Source of the DNA: Flavobacterium sp. H122
GTDB taxonomy: Bacteria > Bacteroidota > Bacteroidia > Flavobacteriales > Flavobacteriaceae
Reading direction: 5' to 3'
NCBI RefSeq assembly: GCF_004959765.1
Contig: NZ_SJZD01000001.1
Span: 124,001-188,000, forward strand
Length of the DNA stretch: 64,000 nucleotides
The position numbers and the translations under genes are program-made. Shown one piece after another: positions 17,843-25,227 of the stretch. Below the pieces are notes generated by a model, which saw nothing but the letters and a program-made list of their open reading frames with translations, did no database searches and had not been told where the DNA came from. Position 1 is the stretch's first letter, and every line of letters begins with the position of its first letter.

Positions 17843-19387
17843 ATGAAAATACTTTGGGTTGACGACGAAATTGATTTATTAAAACCACATATATTATTCT
17901 TAGAAAAGAAAAATTATCAAGTCACTACATGTAATAACGGTCGTGATGCGGTTGATATGTTCCAGGAAGACAATTTTGATATTGTTTTTTTAGACGAAAA
18001 CATGCCTGGTATGTCAGGACTGGAAACACTTTCTGAAATAAAAGAAAAAAAATCCTCGGTTCCTGTAATTATGATTACAAAAAGTGAAGAGGAATATATC
18101 ATGGAAGAAGCTATTGGTTCAAAAATAGCTGATTATTTGATAAAACCCGTGAATCCAAACCAAATCCTTCTTAGTTTAAAGAAAAACTTAGATCATTCAC
18201 GTTTGATATCTGAAAAAACGACACTAGACTATCAAAAAGAATTTAGAAAAATTGCAATGGATATGGCAATGGTGAATTCTTATGAAGAATGGATCGATTT
18301 GTACAAAAAATTAATGTTTTGGGAAATGGAACTTGAAAACATAGACGATCAGAACATGTTTCAAATCCTAGAATCTCAAAAGACTGAAGCGAATTCACAG
18401 TTTGGGAAATTTATAGAAAAAAATTATGAAGATTGGTTCACTCCAAATGCTGATAAACCTATTCAGTCGCATGAAGTCTTCAAAAAACTGGTTGTTCCTG
18501 AATTGCGTAAAGAAGACAACGTACTTTTCGTAGTGATTGACAACCTGAGATACGACCAATGGAAAGCATTTGAATCAGTCGTTTCAAACCATTACAAATT
18601 AGAAGCTGAAACACCCTACTATGCCATATTGCCTACAGCAACGCAATATGCGCGTAATGCATTATTTTCAGGATTGTTACCAACCGAGATGGAAAAAATG
18701 TATCCGCAGTATTGGAAAAATGATGTGGATGAGGGTGGTAAAAATTTATTCGAAGCCGAATTTTTAACGGAACAATTAAAACGTTTACGCATAGATATTC
18801 CGCATGAATATTTTAAAGTTACCAATTTTGCAAATGGAAAGAAATTGGCAGAAAATTTTAAAGGCTTAAAAGACAAAAAACTGGTTGCTGTAGTGTATAA
18901 CTTTGTGGATATGCTTTCCCACGCAAAAACCGATATGGATGTTGTAAAAGAACTTGCAGCAGACGACAAGGCTTACCGCTCCTTAACTTTAAGCTGGTTT
19001 AAAAACTCGCCTTTACTGGATATCATTCAACAGGCACAACGTCTAGGATTCAAATTGATTTTAACAACCGATCACGGAACAATAAATGTGAAAAATCCTT
19101 CTCAGGTAATTGGGGATAAAAATACCAGTTTGAATTTACGTTATAAAACAGGAAGAAGTTTGACATTTGAACAAAAAGATGTTTTTGCGATAAAAGAGCC
19201 TAAAAAAGTCGGTTTACCTGCCGTAAACATGACAAGTTCTTATATTTTTGCAAAAAACGATCATTTTCTGGCATATATAAACAATTACAATCATTATGCA
19301 AGTTATTACCGAAATACCTACCAGCATGGTGGAATTTCGCTGGAAGAAATGATTGTGCCGTTTTTAGTGCTTAGCCCTAAAAAGTAA
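17843..19387 (+). CDS. porX: PorX: response regulator with PglZ (alkaline-phosphatase-like) effector domain, T9SS regulator
   Basis: PorX controls the type IX secretion system together with the histidine kinase PorY and the sigma factor SigP. Residues 1-120 are a receiver domain: acidic pocket VDDE (6-9), phospho-acceptor Asp51 in FLDENMPGMSG, and Lys in LIKPVNP near 106. A helical linker follows and residues about 200-514 form a PglZ domain of the alkaline phosphatase superfamily, with DNLRYDQW and TTDHGT metal-site segments; published work on PorX homologues reports a phosphodiesterase active on oligonucleotides. There is no DNA-binding domain. The kinase is not encoded nearby, as is typical. 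A T9SS cargo is encoded at 51483-53450. Confidence 0.93.
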   Translation: MKILWVDDEIDLLKPHILFLEKKNYQVTTCNNGRDAVDMFQEDNFDIVFLDENMPGMSGLETLSEIKEKKSSVPVIMITKSEEEYIMEEAIGSKIADYLIKPVNPNQILLSLKKNLDHSRLISEKTTLDYQKEFRKIAMDMAMVNSYEEWIDLYKKLMFWEMELENIDDQNMFQILESQKTEANSQFGKFIEKNYEDWFTPNADKPIQSHEVFKKLVVPELRKEDNVLFVVIDNLRYDQWKAFESVVSNHYKLEAETPYYAILPTATQYARNALFSGLLPTEMEKMYPQYWKNDVDEGGKNLFEAEFLTEQLKRLRIDIPHEYFKVTNFANGKKLAENFKGLKDKKLVAVVYNFVDMLSHAKTDMDVVKELAADDKAYRSLTLSWFKNSPLLDIIQQAQRLGFKLILTTDHGTINVKNPSQVIGDKNTSLNLRYKTGRSLTFEQKDVFAIKEPKKVGLPAVNMTSSYIFAKNDHFLAYINNYNHYASYYRNTYQHGGISLEEMIVPFLVLSPKK

Positions 19388-19419
19388 TAGTTTTCAGTAA
19401 CAGTTTGCAATATGCAGTT
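19388..19419 (+). repeat. CAGT-rich short repeat after porX (copy A)
   Basis: Immediately after the porX stop codon comes TAGTTTTCAG, then ACAGT, then TATGCAGTT. The same order of blocks occurs immediately at the stop codon of rsmI (59146-59177), and a shorter relative after recJ (61732-61753). Confidence 0.5.
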
Positions 19420-19488
19420 GAATAATCAGGCAATTATTAGATTTTTAAGTCGATTACCTTTTTAATCTTTTTTTGTCCATTTTTTCAA

Positions 19489-19989
19489 ATGTGTTCAGAT
19501 AAATCAATTGAAGAAGCACCTTTCACAAAAACAACACATGCAAATTCAGATAATTTTAATGAAGAGGAACTAAGGAAATTTGAAAAAGAAAATGAAATTG
19601 AGAATAAAAAAAGAATAATAATTACCCGAAAAGAAGTTACTTATAACGCTTACGAATTAGTTTACAGTACGTTTGATGATTCTAATATTACTTTTGAGGA
19701 AATATATGAGAGTTTAGATGAAGTGGATTCTTATGGAATCCTTTCATTTTTTCTAATAATGATAAATTCTGTATTCATTTTAATTTATAGCTTTTTGAGC
19801 AAACTAAGGATTGTTAATATCCTCAATAAAATTAATATAGTTTTAATAACATCATCACTTATTTTCTTCTTTCTGAAAAATGGTCTATTAGAAGACATTA
19901 ATCAAATCAAAATTGGTTATTATCTATTTTTTCTAAATTCAATTGGAATAATCTATTTTTGCAATAAAGAATTGAAGAAAACTCAATGA
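19489..19989 (+). CDS. Unknown membrane protein between porX and tsaE
   Basis: A 166-residue protein that I do not recognise. The N-terminal half is highly charged (NFNEEELRKFEKENEIENKK) and probably cytoplasmic. The C-terminal half has three hydrophobic segments at about 83-104, 113-131 and 141-158. It is richer in A+T and Asn/Ile/Lys than its neighbours. Its TGA overlaps the tsaE ATG by 4 nt, so it is translated just ahead of tsaE. In other Flavobacteria I would expect tsaE to follow porX directly, so this may be an inserted lineage-specific gene. The first Met is followed by Cys, but there is no lipoprotein signal. Confidence 0.6.
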   Translation: MCSDKSIEEAPFTKTTHANSDNFNEEELRKFEKENEIENKKRIIITRKEVTYNAYELVYSTFDDSNITFEEIYESLDEVDSYGILSFFLIMINSVFILIYSFLSKLRIVNILNKINIVLITSSLIFFFLKNGLLEDINQIKIGYYLFFLNSIGIIYFCNKELKKTQ

Positions 19990-20393
19990 GACTAGAATAT
20001 TATTTACAAGATATAGATAAAATTGCTCAGCAAATCATAAATTCAAATCCGGAAAAAGTAATCCTTTTTAATGGCGAAATGGGTGCCGGTAAAACTACTT
20101 TGATTAAAACTTTGTGTAAAGCTCTGGGAGTTCATGATGCTACCAGCAGTCCTACTTTTAGTTTAGTTAACGAATACGAAACAAATGACAATCAGTTAGT
20201 TTATCATTTTGATGTGTACCGGTTAAAATCGCAAACTGAAGCACTTGACATGGGTATTGATGAATATCTTTATTCCGGAAATTGGTGTTTTATTGAATGG
20301 GCTGAAAACATCCCTGATTTAATTCCTGAAAAACATTCTGTTATTGCCATTTCCGTTTCAGAAGACGGAAAAAGAGTTTTAGAATTAACCTAA
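19986..20393 (+). CDS. tsaE: tRNA threonylcarbamoyladenosine biosynthesis ATPase TsaE
   Basis: TsaE is the P-loop ATPase that drives turnover of the TsaBD complex during t6A formation. At 135 residues it is the normal size. The Walker A motif GEMGAGKTTLIKTL lies at about 31-44, the TSSPTFSLVNEY switch segment follows, then FHFDVYRL and the closing FIEWAENIPDLIP with the conserved Trp-Ala-Glu. It overlaps the upstream membrane-protein gene by 4 nt. tsaD (1421-2443) and a tsaC-type gene (32687-33307) are in the same window but in separate units. Confidence 0.95.
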   Translation: MRLEYYLQDIDKIAQQIINSNPEKVILFNGEMGAGKTTLIKTLCKALGVHDATSSPTFSLVNEYETNDNQLVYHFDVYRLKSQTEALDMGIDEYLYSGNWCFIEWAENIPDLIPEKHSVIAISVSEDGKRVLELT

Positions 20394-20400
20394 ACACATC

Positions 20401-20482
20401 AGCAGTTTCTATTTTATGGCTTAATTTTATTTACAGCTGTAATAAAGACATAAAATCATTCGTGTATTCGTGGCAAACTGCT
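20401..20482. repeat. Intergenic element with terminal inverted AGCAGTTT / AAACTGCT
   Basis: The gap between tsaE and the alanine dehydrogenase gene holds an element about 82 bp long bounded by a perfect 8-bp inverted repeat (20401-20408 and 20475-20482). Its right part, ATTCGTGTATTCGTGGC, resembles a short intergenic sequence that I recall as frequent in Bacteroidota genomes. Function unknown; it could be a palindromic repeat remnant. Confidence 0.4.
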
Positions 20483-20526
20483 TTTAAATAAAAGTTTTTT
20501 TGTAATTTGTGCCAAACAAACTAGAA

Positions 20527-21723
20527 ATGATGGCCATTACCCCTTTTAGCAAAAAAGATTTACTTCCACAGGAAGAAAAACTGGAAGTTGCTAAACATAA
20601 AAGTGAACTTTTTATTGGTATTCCTAAAGAAACTTCTTTTCAGGAACGCAGAATCTGTCTTACTCCAGACGCGGTAAATTCAATAACCAGTCATGGACAC
20701 CGTGTATTGATAGAAGCAGGAGCCGGAGTTAATGCAAGTTATTCGGACAAGGATTATAGTGATGCCGGTGCGGAAATTACCAATGACACGAAAAAAGTAT
20801 TTGGCTGTCCCATGATTCTTAAAGTGGAACCGCCAACTAATGAGGAAATTGAAATGATGAATCCACAAACCATTTTAATTTCAGCTTTACAGATAAAAAC
20901 CCGTAAAAAGGATTATTTTGAGTCACTTAAAAAGAAAAAAATTACAGCCTTAGCATTTGAATATATCAAAGACGATGACAATTCTTTTCCTGCTGTCAAA
21001 TCGTTAAGTGAAATAGCAGGAACTGCATCTATCTTGGTTGCTTCAGAGCTTATGACTTGCGGTAAAGGAGGTAACGGACTGTTATTTGGAAACATTACCG
21101 GTGTCCGTCCAACAGAAGTGGTTATTCTTGGAGCCGGCACAGTAGCGGAATATGCCGTGAAGACAGCTTTGGGATTAGGGGCTTCTGTAAAGGTTTTTGA
21201 TAATTCAATTACAAAACTCCGCCGTTTGCAGAATAATTTACAGCAACGGATTTTCACTTCAACTATACAAAACAAAACACTTCTTAAATCACTTAGACGC
21301 TGTGATGTAGCTATTGGCGCCATGCGGGGCAAATACCGAACACCCGTTGTGGTTACAGATGATATGGTGAGCCATATGAAAAAAGGATCAGTCATTGTAG
21401 ATGTAAGTATTGATACTGGTGGATGTTTTGAAACTTCTGAAGTGACAACACATGAAAATCCAACCTATGTAAAACACGGTGTAGTACATTATTGTGTTCC
21501 AAATATCCCTTCGAGATATTCCAAAACCGCTTCATTATCAATCAGTAACATTATCACTCCTTACCTACTTCAGATAGCTGATGACGGCGGAATTGAAAGT
21601 GCTATTCGCTGCGATGCAGGTTTAAAAAACGGAGTCTATTTTTACCATGGAATTTTAACCAACAAAACTATAGGTGAATGGTTTGATTTAACATACCGTG
21701 ACATTAATTTGATAGTGTTTTAA
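20527..21723 (+). CDS. ald: Alanine dehydrogenase (AlaDH/PNT family)
   Basis: Likely NAD-dependent L-alanine dehydrogenase, converting alanine to pyruvate and ammonium. About 398 residues. The N-terminal catalytic domain contains IGIPKETSFQERRICLTPDAV (substrate Arg region) and EAGAGVNASYSDKDYSDAGA; the NAD-binding Rossmann fold has ILGAGTVAEYAVKTALGLGA, and the later VDVSIDTGGCFETSE and CVPNIPSRYSKTAS segments are family hallmarks. I start at ATG 20527; an in-frame GTG at 20509 would add six residues but lies in a promoter-like TTGTAATTTGTG stretch. Transhydrogenase alpha is a less likely alternative because no beta gene is adjacent. Confidence 0.86.
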   Translation: MMAITPFSKKDLLPQEEKLEVAKHKSELFIGIPKETSFQERRICLTPDAVNSITSHGHRVLIEAGAGVNASYSDKDYSDAGAEITNDTKKVFGCPMILKVEPPTNEEIEMMNPQTILISALQIKTRKKDYFESLKKKKITALAFEYIKDDDNSFPAVKSLSEIAGTASILVASELMTCGKGGNGLLFGNITGVRPTEVVILGAGTVAEYAVKTALGLGASVKVFDNSITKLRRLQNNLQQRIFTSTIQNKTLLKSLRRCDVAIGAMRGKYRTPVVVTDDMVSHMKKGSVIVDVSIDTGGCFETSEVTTHENPTYVKHGVVHYCVPNIPSRYSKTASLSISNIITPYLLQIADDGGIESAIRCDAGLKNGVYFYHGILTNKTIGEWFDLTYRDINLIVF

Positions 21724-21737
21724 TGGTTTGAGTTTCT

Positions 21738-21745
21738 TATTTTTG
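21738..21745 (+). promoter_or_regulatory. -7 promoter element (TATTTTTG) before the DUF4258 gene
   Basis: An exact TAnnTTTG match 14 nt before the start codon at 21760. It allows the small gene to be transcribed independently of ald. A TTG lies 26 nt upstream, slightly farther than usual. Confidence 0.45.
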
Positions 21746-21759
21746 CAGAAAAAATTTAA

Positions 21760-22152
21760 ATGAGCAATTTCACACATAGACTGGCCTATTACCTTTTTGG
21801 TGTCTTAGGAGGCAGTATAATTTTATTTTTCATATTAAACCAAAAAAAATCACGTTGCAGTTACTTTCCCAACGATCGTGTTTTAAATAATATAAGATCA
21901 AAATCTTTCCATTATTCCGATGAAGCTTCAAAAGTACTTGCTGAAAAATGGATTGATACTACGGATGTTAAAAACACTCTGACTTACGGTGATGTTGATT
22001 TTGACAGAAGCAATATTAAAAACGGAAAAGGTGCTAAAGTTTATGTTATCGAAGGACAGACAACAAAAAATCAACCTATAGAATTAATAGTAGAAAACTA
22101 CGAAAGCAGAGCCGTTTTAAAAGAGATAAAAAAAAGAAAAAGCAAGCGTTAA
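21760..22152 (+). CDS. Membrane-anchored DUF4258 protein
   Basis: A 130-residue protein with one N-terminal membrane helix (about 9-26, YYLFGVLGGSIILFFILN) and a small basic C-terminal domain matching DUF4258 (NIRSKSFHYSDEASKVL, and AKVYVIEGQTTKNQPIELIVENY). The fold is compared in the literature to BrnT-like RNase folds, but no catalytic set is clear here. It follows ald by 36 bp, an arrangement I recall from other Flavobacteria. The C-terminus (KEIKKRKSKR) is very basic. Function unknown. Confidence 0.75.
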   Translation: MSNFTHRLAYYLFGVLGGSIILFFILNQKKSRCSYFPNDRVLNNIRSKSFHYSDEASKVLAEKWIDTTDVKNTLTYGDVDFDRSNIKNGKGAKVYVIEGQTTKNQPIELIVENYESRAVLKEIKKRKSKR

Positions 22153-22166
22153 GCTTGCTTTTTTTT
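22136..22166. terminator. Bidirectional terminator overlapping the DUF4258 stop codon
   Basis: The stem AAAGCAAGC / GCTTGCTTT has a 5-nt loop that contains the stop codon. A runs on the left and T runs on the right let it serve both this gene and the convergent DinB gene. Confidence 0.85.
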
Positions 22167-22677
22167 ATAAATACCTTTCTTTTATAACATTGAGGTGATG
22201 AATGCAGTGTCCGGCAATTATATATCCCAAGGCACGGACTGAAACCGGATGATTTGAAGCTGTTCCTTTGTGAACCAGCATTTCATCTGAAAAACTTTCA
22301 AACAATTTTATATTGGATTTACGTACCAAAATAAACTCCTGAAGCAAGTCTTCCATTGTACGGCGGTCAGCTTCACATACTTTTACATAATCATTTTCCT
22401 CAAAACCATGTAAAGGCGTTTGATCAAAACGGGCAATACGTAACGCTCTATAGGCAAAAATTCTTTCTGTATCAATAATATGCTGAATAACTTCCTGTAT
22501 AGACCATTTTTCCGGCTGATAACGATATTTATACTTATTTTCCGGAACATCATCCTGAATAAAATCAACAAATTCATCAAGATTTTCTTCAAGAGCTTCT
22601 ACAATATCCAAACATTTTACTTGGTTAATATAATTAAGGTAGTATTCCGCGAATTCACCGGGTTGTAAATTCTTCAT
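22165..22677 (-). CDS. DinB-family putative metalloenzyme
   Basis: A 170-residue four-helix-bundle protein of the DinB/YfiT superfamily. The three histidine positions that bind a divalent metal can be seen: QHIIDTERIFAYRALR (about 65-80) and the closing GHCIHHLNVIKERYL. Members include thiol-dependent transferases such as bacillithiol transferases. The substrate cannot be read. It is separated from the upstream Lrp gene by a terminator, so it is probably monocistronic. Confidence 0.86.
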   Translation of the reverse strand: MKNLQPGEFAEYYLNYINQVKCLDIVEALEENLDEFVDFIQDDVPENKYKYRYQPEKWSIQEVIQHIIDTERIFAYRALRIARFDQTPLHGFEENDYVKVCEADRRTMEDLLQEFILVRKSNIKLFESFSDEMLVHKGTASNHPVSVRALGYIIAGHCIHHLNVIKERYL

Positions 22678-22716
22678 TGGTTTATTTGATTTAAATTAGT
22701 AGTAAGTTAAAAGTAC

Positions 22717-22740
22717 AAAAAAAGGCCTTAAAAGGCCTTT
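22717..22740 (-). terminator. Terminator after the Lrp/AsnC gene
   Basis: AAAGGCC and GGCCTTT form a 7-bp stem with a 6-nt loop, followed on the minus strand by a T run. It lies 5 nt beyond the Lrp stop codon. Confidence 0.8.
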
Positions 22741-22745
22741 ATATT

Positions 22746-23225
22746 TTATAATTCTCTGAATATTGTATGCATCAATCTTTTTTTATCATTGATACTCTCG
22801 TCAAGAGAAATCATGGTTTCTGTTCTGTACACACCTTCAATGTCATCTATCATGTAAATAACATCTTTAGCATGTTTAGTGTCTTTAGCCCGTATTTTAC
22901 AAAAAATATTAAACTTTCCTGTGGTAACATGAGCAACGGTCACATAAGGTATTTCATTAATTCTTTCCAGAACAAATTTAGTTTGTGAAGTATTATTTAA
23001 GAAAACTCCAACGTAAGCGATAAACGAATACCCAAGTTTTTCATAATCTAAAGTCAAAGAAGAACCTTGAATAATACCGGCATCTTCAAGTTTTTTAACA
23101 CGAACGTGAACAGTACCCGCAGAAATTAAAAGTTTTTTAGCTATGTCAGTAAAAGGAATTCTTGTGTTATCAATCAGCATATCAAGAATTTGGTGATCTA
23201 CTTCATCTAATCGAAACTTACTCAT
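22746..23225 (-). CDS. Lrp/AsnC-family transcriptional regulator
   Basis: A 159-residue feast/famine regulator. The N-terminal helix-turn-helix is complete (QILDMLIDNTRIPFTDIAKKLLISAGTVHVRVKKLEDAG, read in sections), followed by the RAM ligand-binding domain with AYVGVFLNNTSQTKFVLERINEIP and the GKFNIFCKIRAKD strand. RAM domains usually bind amino acids. No amino acid gene is adjacent except the M14 carboxypeptidase upstream, which is a separate unit. The target is unknown. Confidence 0.93.
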   Translation of the reverse strand: MSKFRLDEVDHQILDMLIDNTRIPFTDIAKKLLISAGTVHVRVKKLEDAGIIQGSSLTLDYEKLGYSFIAYVGVFLNNTSQTKFVLERINEIPYVTVAHVTTGKFNIFCKIRAKDTKHAKDVIYMIDDIEGVYRTETMISLDESINDKKRLMHTIFREL

Positions 23226-23280
23226 ATTTATATTTGTGTTTATTTATTATTATTTTTCTTAAATCTTAACGAAGAAAATT

Positions 23281-23288
23281 CAAAATTA
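23281..23288 (-). promoter_or_regulatory. -7 promoter element (TAATTTTG) before the Lrp gene
   Basis: An exact TAnnTTTG match on the minus strand, 55 nt before the Lrp start codon, in the 81-bp gap after the carboxypeptidase gene. Confidence 0.35.
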
Positions 23289-23306
23289 TTAGACTAAAGT
23301 CTAAAA

Positions 23307-24464
23307 TTATAAATTTTTTCTTATTCCATTAACAAATTCTATGTTAATGTTTATAGAAAAATCAGCTTTTTTGTTAATTTCCGGTATATTATTTAATTTG
23401 TCGGAATAAATACCACCTTTACCGTCAAATTCAACATGACCAAAATTAGTTATAGAGTCACCGGTTTCAACAATATAAGCTTCAAAATTTACTTTGCCGT
23501 CTACAAGGATTTCTCTATAATGAGCCGCAAAGTTAGAAATAATATCTAAAGAATTGGTTTTTATTTTGATATTTTTATAAAGAAAGTCGAAAAATAGCGA
23601 TTTATTTTGAGGAATATTCAAATAGCTTTCTAAGTCTCTCTCTACTACAACGTTTGAACAAATGCTTTTCAAAGCAGTCAAATAAGATATAAAAATATAT
23701 TTCCTGGTTTCTTCTCTTTGATAGTCGTCTTGATAATGTCCTGCTTCAAATAAAATTGTAGGCACACCCAGTGACTGGAATCTGTCACCTATACAATTTA
23801 AATTAAAAGAATCATCAAATCTGCCTATCTGATTTGGAATATGCTTCTGTAATTCGTCATTCATAGCCACAATTACATCAACAGCTTTCAGTCTGCAGTC
23901 ATTATACTCCCTCTCCTCATCATAAGCAGGTGATAAAAATGAAACTGTAGCTGGATTTCTGGTTTCTCCCGCCGCGAAAATTGTCCGCTGATCATGCAGA
24001 TTAAAACAATAATCAGGTTTAAAATCTTCAAAGGCTTTACGAAGCAATTGCGCCTCAGGCTGTGATAAATCAACCGAATCACGGTTTAAATCCACTTCAT
24101 TTGCATTTACTCTTGTATATGCTTCGGCACCATCAGGATTTAATATAGGTATAATCAATAAAGTGAATGACTCTTTAATAATCTTAGCATCTTCTTCATT
24201 TGAGCTTAAAAAATTAAATAAATCAAACAAAGCTTTTGTAGTTGTAGATTCATTTCCATGCATCTGAGACCACATGAAAATCTTTTTTTCTCCATTACCA
24301 AATCTAACCGAATAAATAGGTTTTTCCTTTACTGACTGACCAATAATACCAACCTTAAAATCATCAGATAATTTTTTAAGCAACGGTTCGATATGGTTAT
24401 TTGTTATGTATCTCCCGGCAATAGAACCTTCTTTGTACTTTTTGAAAACTGCTTCAAAATCCAT
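23307..24464 (-). CDS. M14-family zinc carboxypeptidase, cytoplasmic
   Basis: A 385-residue metallocarboxypeptidase without a signal peptide, so it acts in the cytoplasm, perhaps on short peptides or peptidoglycan fragments. Zinc ligands are H69 and E72 (MHGNES) and H157 (FNLHDQR); NPDGAEAYTRVN and DLNRDS supply substrate residues; the catalytic Glu is E240 in TILFEAGHYQDD. All catalytic positions are kept. It diverges from the XRE regulator at 24766, and its promoter region carries operator copies, so it is the best candidate target of that regulator. Confidence 0.92.
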   Translation of the reverse strand: MDFEAVFKKYKEGSIAGRYITNNHIEPLLKKLSDDFKVGIIGQSVKEKPIYSVRFGNGEKKIFMWSQMHGNESTTTKALFDLFNFLSSNEEDAKIIKESFTLLIIPILNPDGAEAYTRVNANEVDLNRDSVDLSQPEAQLLRKAFEDFKPDYCFNLHDQRTIFAAGETRNPATVSFLSPAYDEEREYNDCRLKAVDVIVAMNDELQKHIPNQIGRFDDSFNLNCIGDRFQSLGVPTILFEAGHYQDDYQREETRKYIFISYLTALKSICSNVVVERDLESYLNIPQNKSLFFDFLYKNIKIKTNSLDIISNFAAHYREILVDGKVNFEAYIVETGDSITNFGHVEFDGKGGIYSDKLNNIPEINKKADFSININIEFVNGIRKNL

Positions 24465-24480
24465 TCAACAATTCTTTTTA

Positions 24481-24488
24481 CAAATGTA
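24481..24488 (-). promoter_or_regulatory. -7 element (TACATTTG) of the M14 carboxypeptidase promoter, inside operator 1
   Basis: Operator 1 read on the minus strand contains an exact TAnnTTTG box, 16 nt before the M14 ATG. A TTG on the same strand inside operator 2 (24505-24507) lies 16 nt upstream, near the usual spacing. Bound operators would thus cover both promoter elements. Confidence 0.55.
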
Positions 24489-24703
24489 AACAAGTTATTT
24501 TTTACAAATGTAAACATTTGAAATTATTTTTACTTTTACCTTTGTAAACAAAGTACTTGGAATGTAATTCACATTTGTAACTATTTAAAATCTACAAAGT
24601 ACAACATCATGCAAATGTAATTTAAATCACTTATTATTAATATGTTAAATTGTTTTTGATAAATAATAACTTCAAGACAACCGAATATTTTTAATTCATG
24701 AAT

Positions 24704-24733
24704 TTGTACATCCGCCTTTTTTATTTACATTTG
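24704..24733 (+). promoter_or_regulatory. XRE regulator promoter: TTG-N19-TACATTTG, -7 box inside an operator
   Basis: TTG at 24704-24706, a 19-nt spacer and an exact TAnnTTTG box at 24726-24733 make a full Flavobacterium-type promoter. The -7 box is the core of the operator at 24724-24737, so a protein bound there should block RNA polymerase. Confidence 0.65.
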
Positions 24734-24765
24734 TAAATCACTGCTAAACCACAAAACATTTTACA

Positions 24766-25227
24766 ATGGTAAACACGGAAGACTTCATTAAAAGACTGGA
24801 AATCGTGTTGGATTATTACAATCTGACCGCCTCTTCCTTTGCAGATAAAGTAGGTGTACAGCGTTCAAGTCTGTCCCACCTGCTCTCTGGCAGAAACAAA
24901 CCCAGCTTGGATTTAATACTTAAAATTGTAAGTGAATTCCCGGAAGTTGATTTGTATTGGATATTAAATGGTGAAGGAGAATTTCCAAAAGCTAAAAATT
25001 TTTCAACCCTGCCTACTCCATCAATTCAAGACTCAAATAATACCGAAATTAATACTGAGACAAATTTGTTCTCAATATCTGATGATGAGAAAAAAAGCGT
25101 AGATGAGATTAAAGACGAAAAAGTTTCAAATACGCAAATTTTGAATGAGTCGTTTTCCAACCACGAAAATATTGAACGAATTGTAATATTTTTTAAAGAC
25201 GGGACTTTTAAGAGTTACAAGAATTAA
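24766..25227 (+). CDS. XRE-family helix-turn-helix regulator, probably autoregulated
   Basis: A 153-residue DNA-binding protein. Residues 4-66 form the helix-turn-helix domain (SFADKVGVQRSSLSHLLSGR), ending in the DLYWILNGEGEFP segment common to a Bacteroidota subgroup of XRE proteins. The C-terminal half is a Ser/Thr/Asn/Asp/Glu-rich linker (about 75-130) closed by a short strand-like end (RIVIFFKDGTFKSY), possibly an oligomerisation or peptide-binding tail. An operator copy overlaps the start codon. It is convergent with the GNAT gene; the two TAA stops share TTAA, with no terminator. Confidence 0.88.
   Translation: MVNTEDFIKRLEIVLDYYNLTASSFADKVGVQRSSLSHLLSGRNKPSLDLILKIVSEFPEVDLYWILNGEGEFPKAKNFSTLPTPSIQDSNNTEINTETNLFSISDDEKKSVDEIKDEKVSNTQILNESFSNHENIERIVIFFKDGTFKSYKN

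Larger units (their letters stand above)
24477..24773. promoter_or_regulatory. Divergent control region with about seven TTTACA-N2-TGTAAA operators
   Basis: The 301-bp gap between the M14 gene and the XRE regulator holds repeated near-palindromes. Exact arms: 24477-24490, 24501-24514 and 24724-24737. One arm mismatch: 24535-24548 and 24760-24773. Weaker: 24568-24581 and 24609-24622. The first two are 24 bp apart, the next two steps are 34 and 33 bp. The last copy includes the regulator's ATG. The middle part (24623-24700) is AT-rich with nothing recognisable. The symmetry fits a dimeric helix-turn-helix protein, most simply the adjacent XRE regulator acting on itself and on the carboxypeptidase gene; that link is inferred. 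Confidence 0.75.

Noticed and set aside
17843..19387. PglZ domain as part of a BREX phage-defence system
   Set aside because: The domain is fused to a receiver domain as in PorX and none of the other BREX genes (brxA, brxB, brxC, pglX, brxL) is nearby.
20509..20529. GTG at 20509 as the ald start
   Set aside because: It lies within a promoter-like TTGTAATTTGTG stretch and two ATGs follow within 21 nt; 20527 is the better start.
20913..21395. Minus-strand reading frame of 160 residues
   Set aside because: It lies inside the alanine dehydrogenase gene, whose frame is supported by family motifs.
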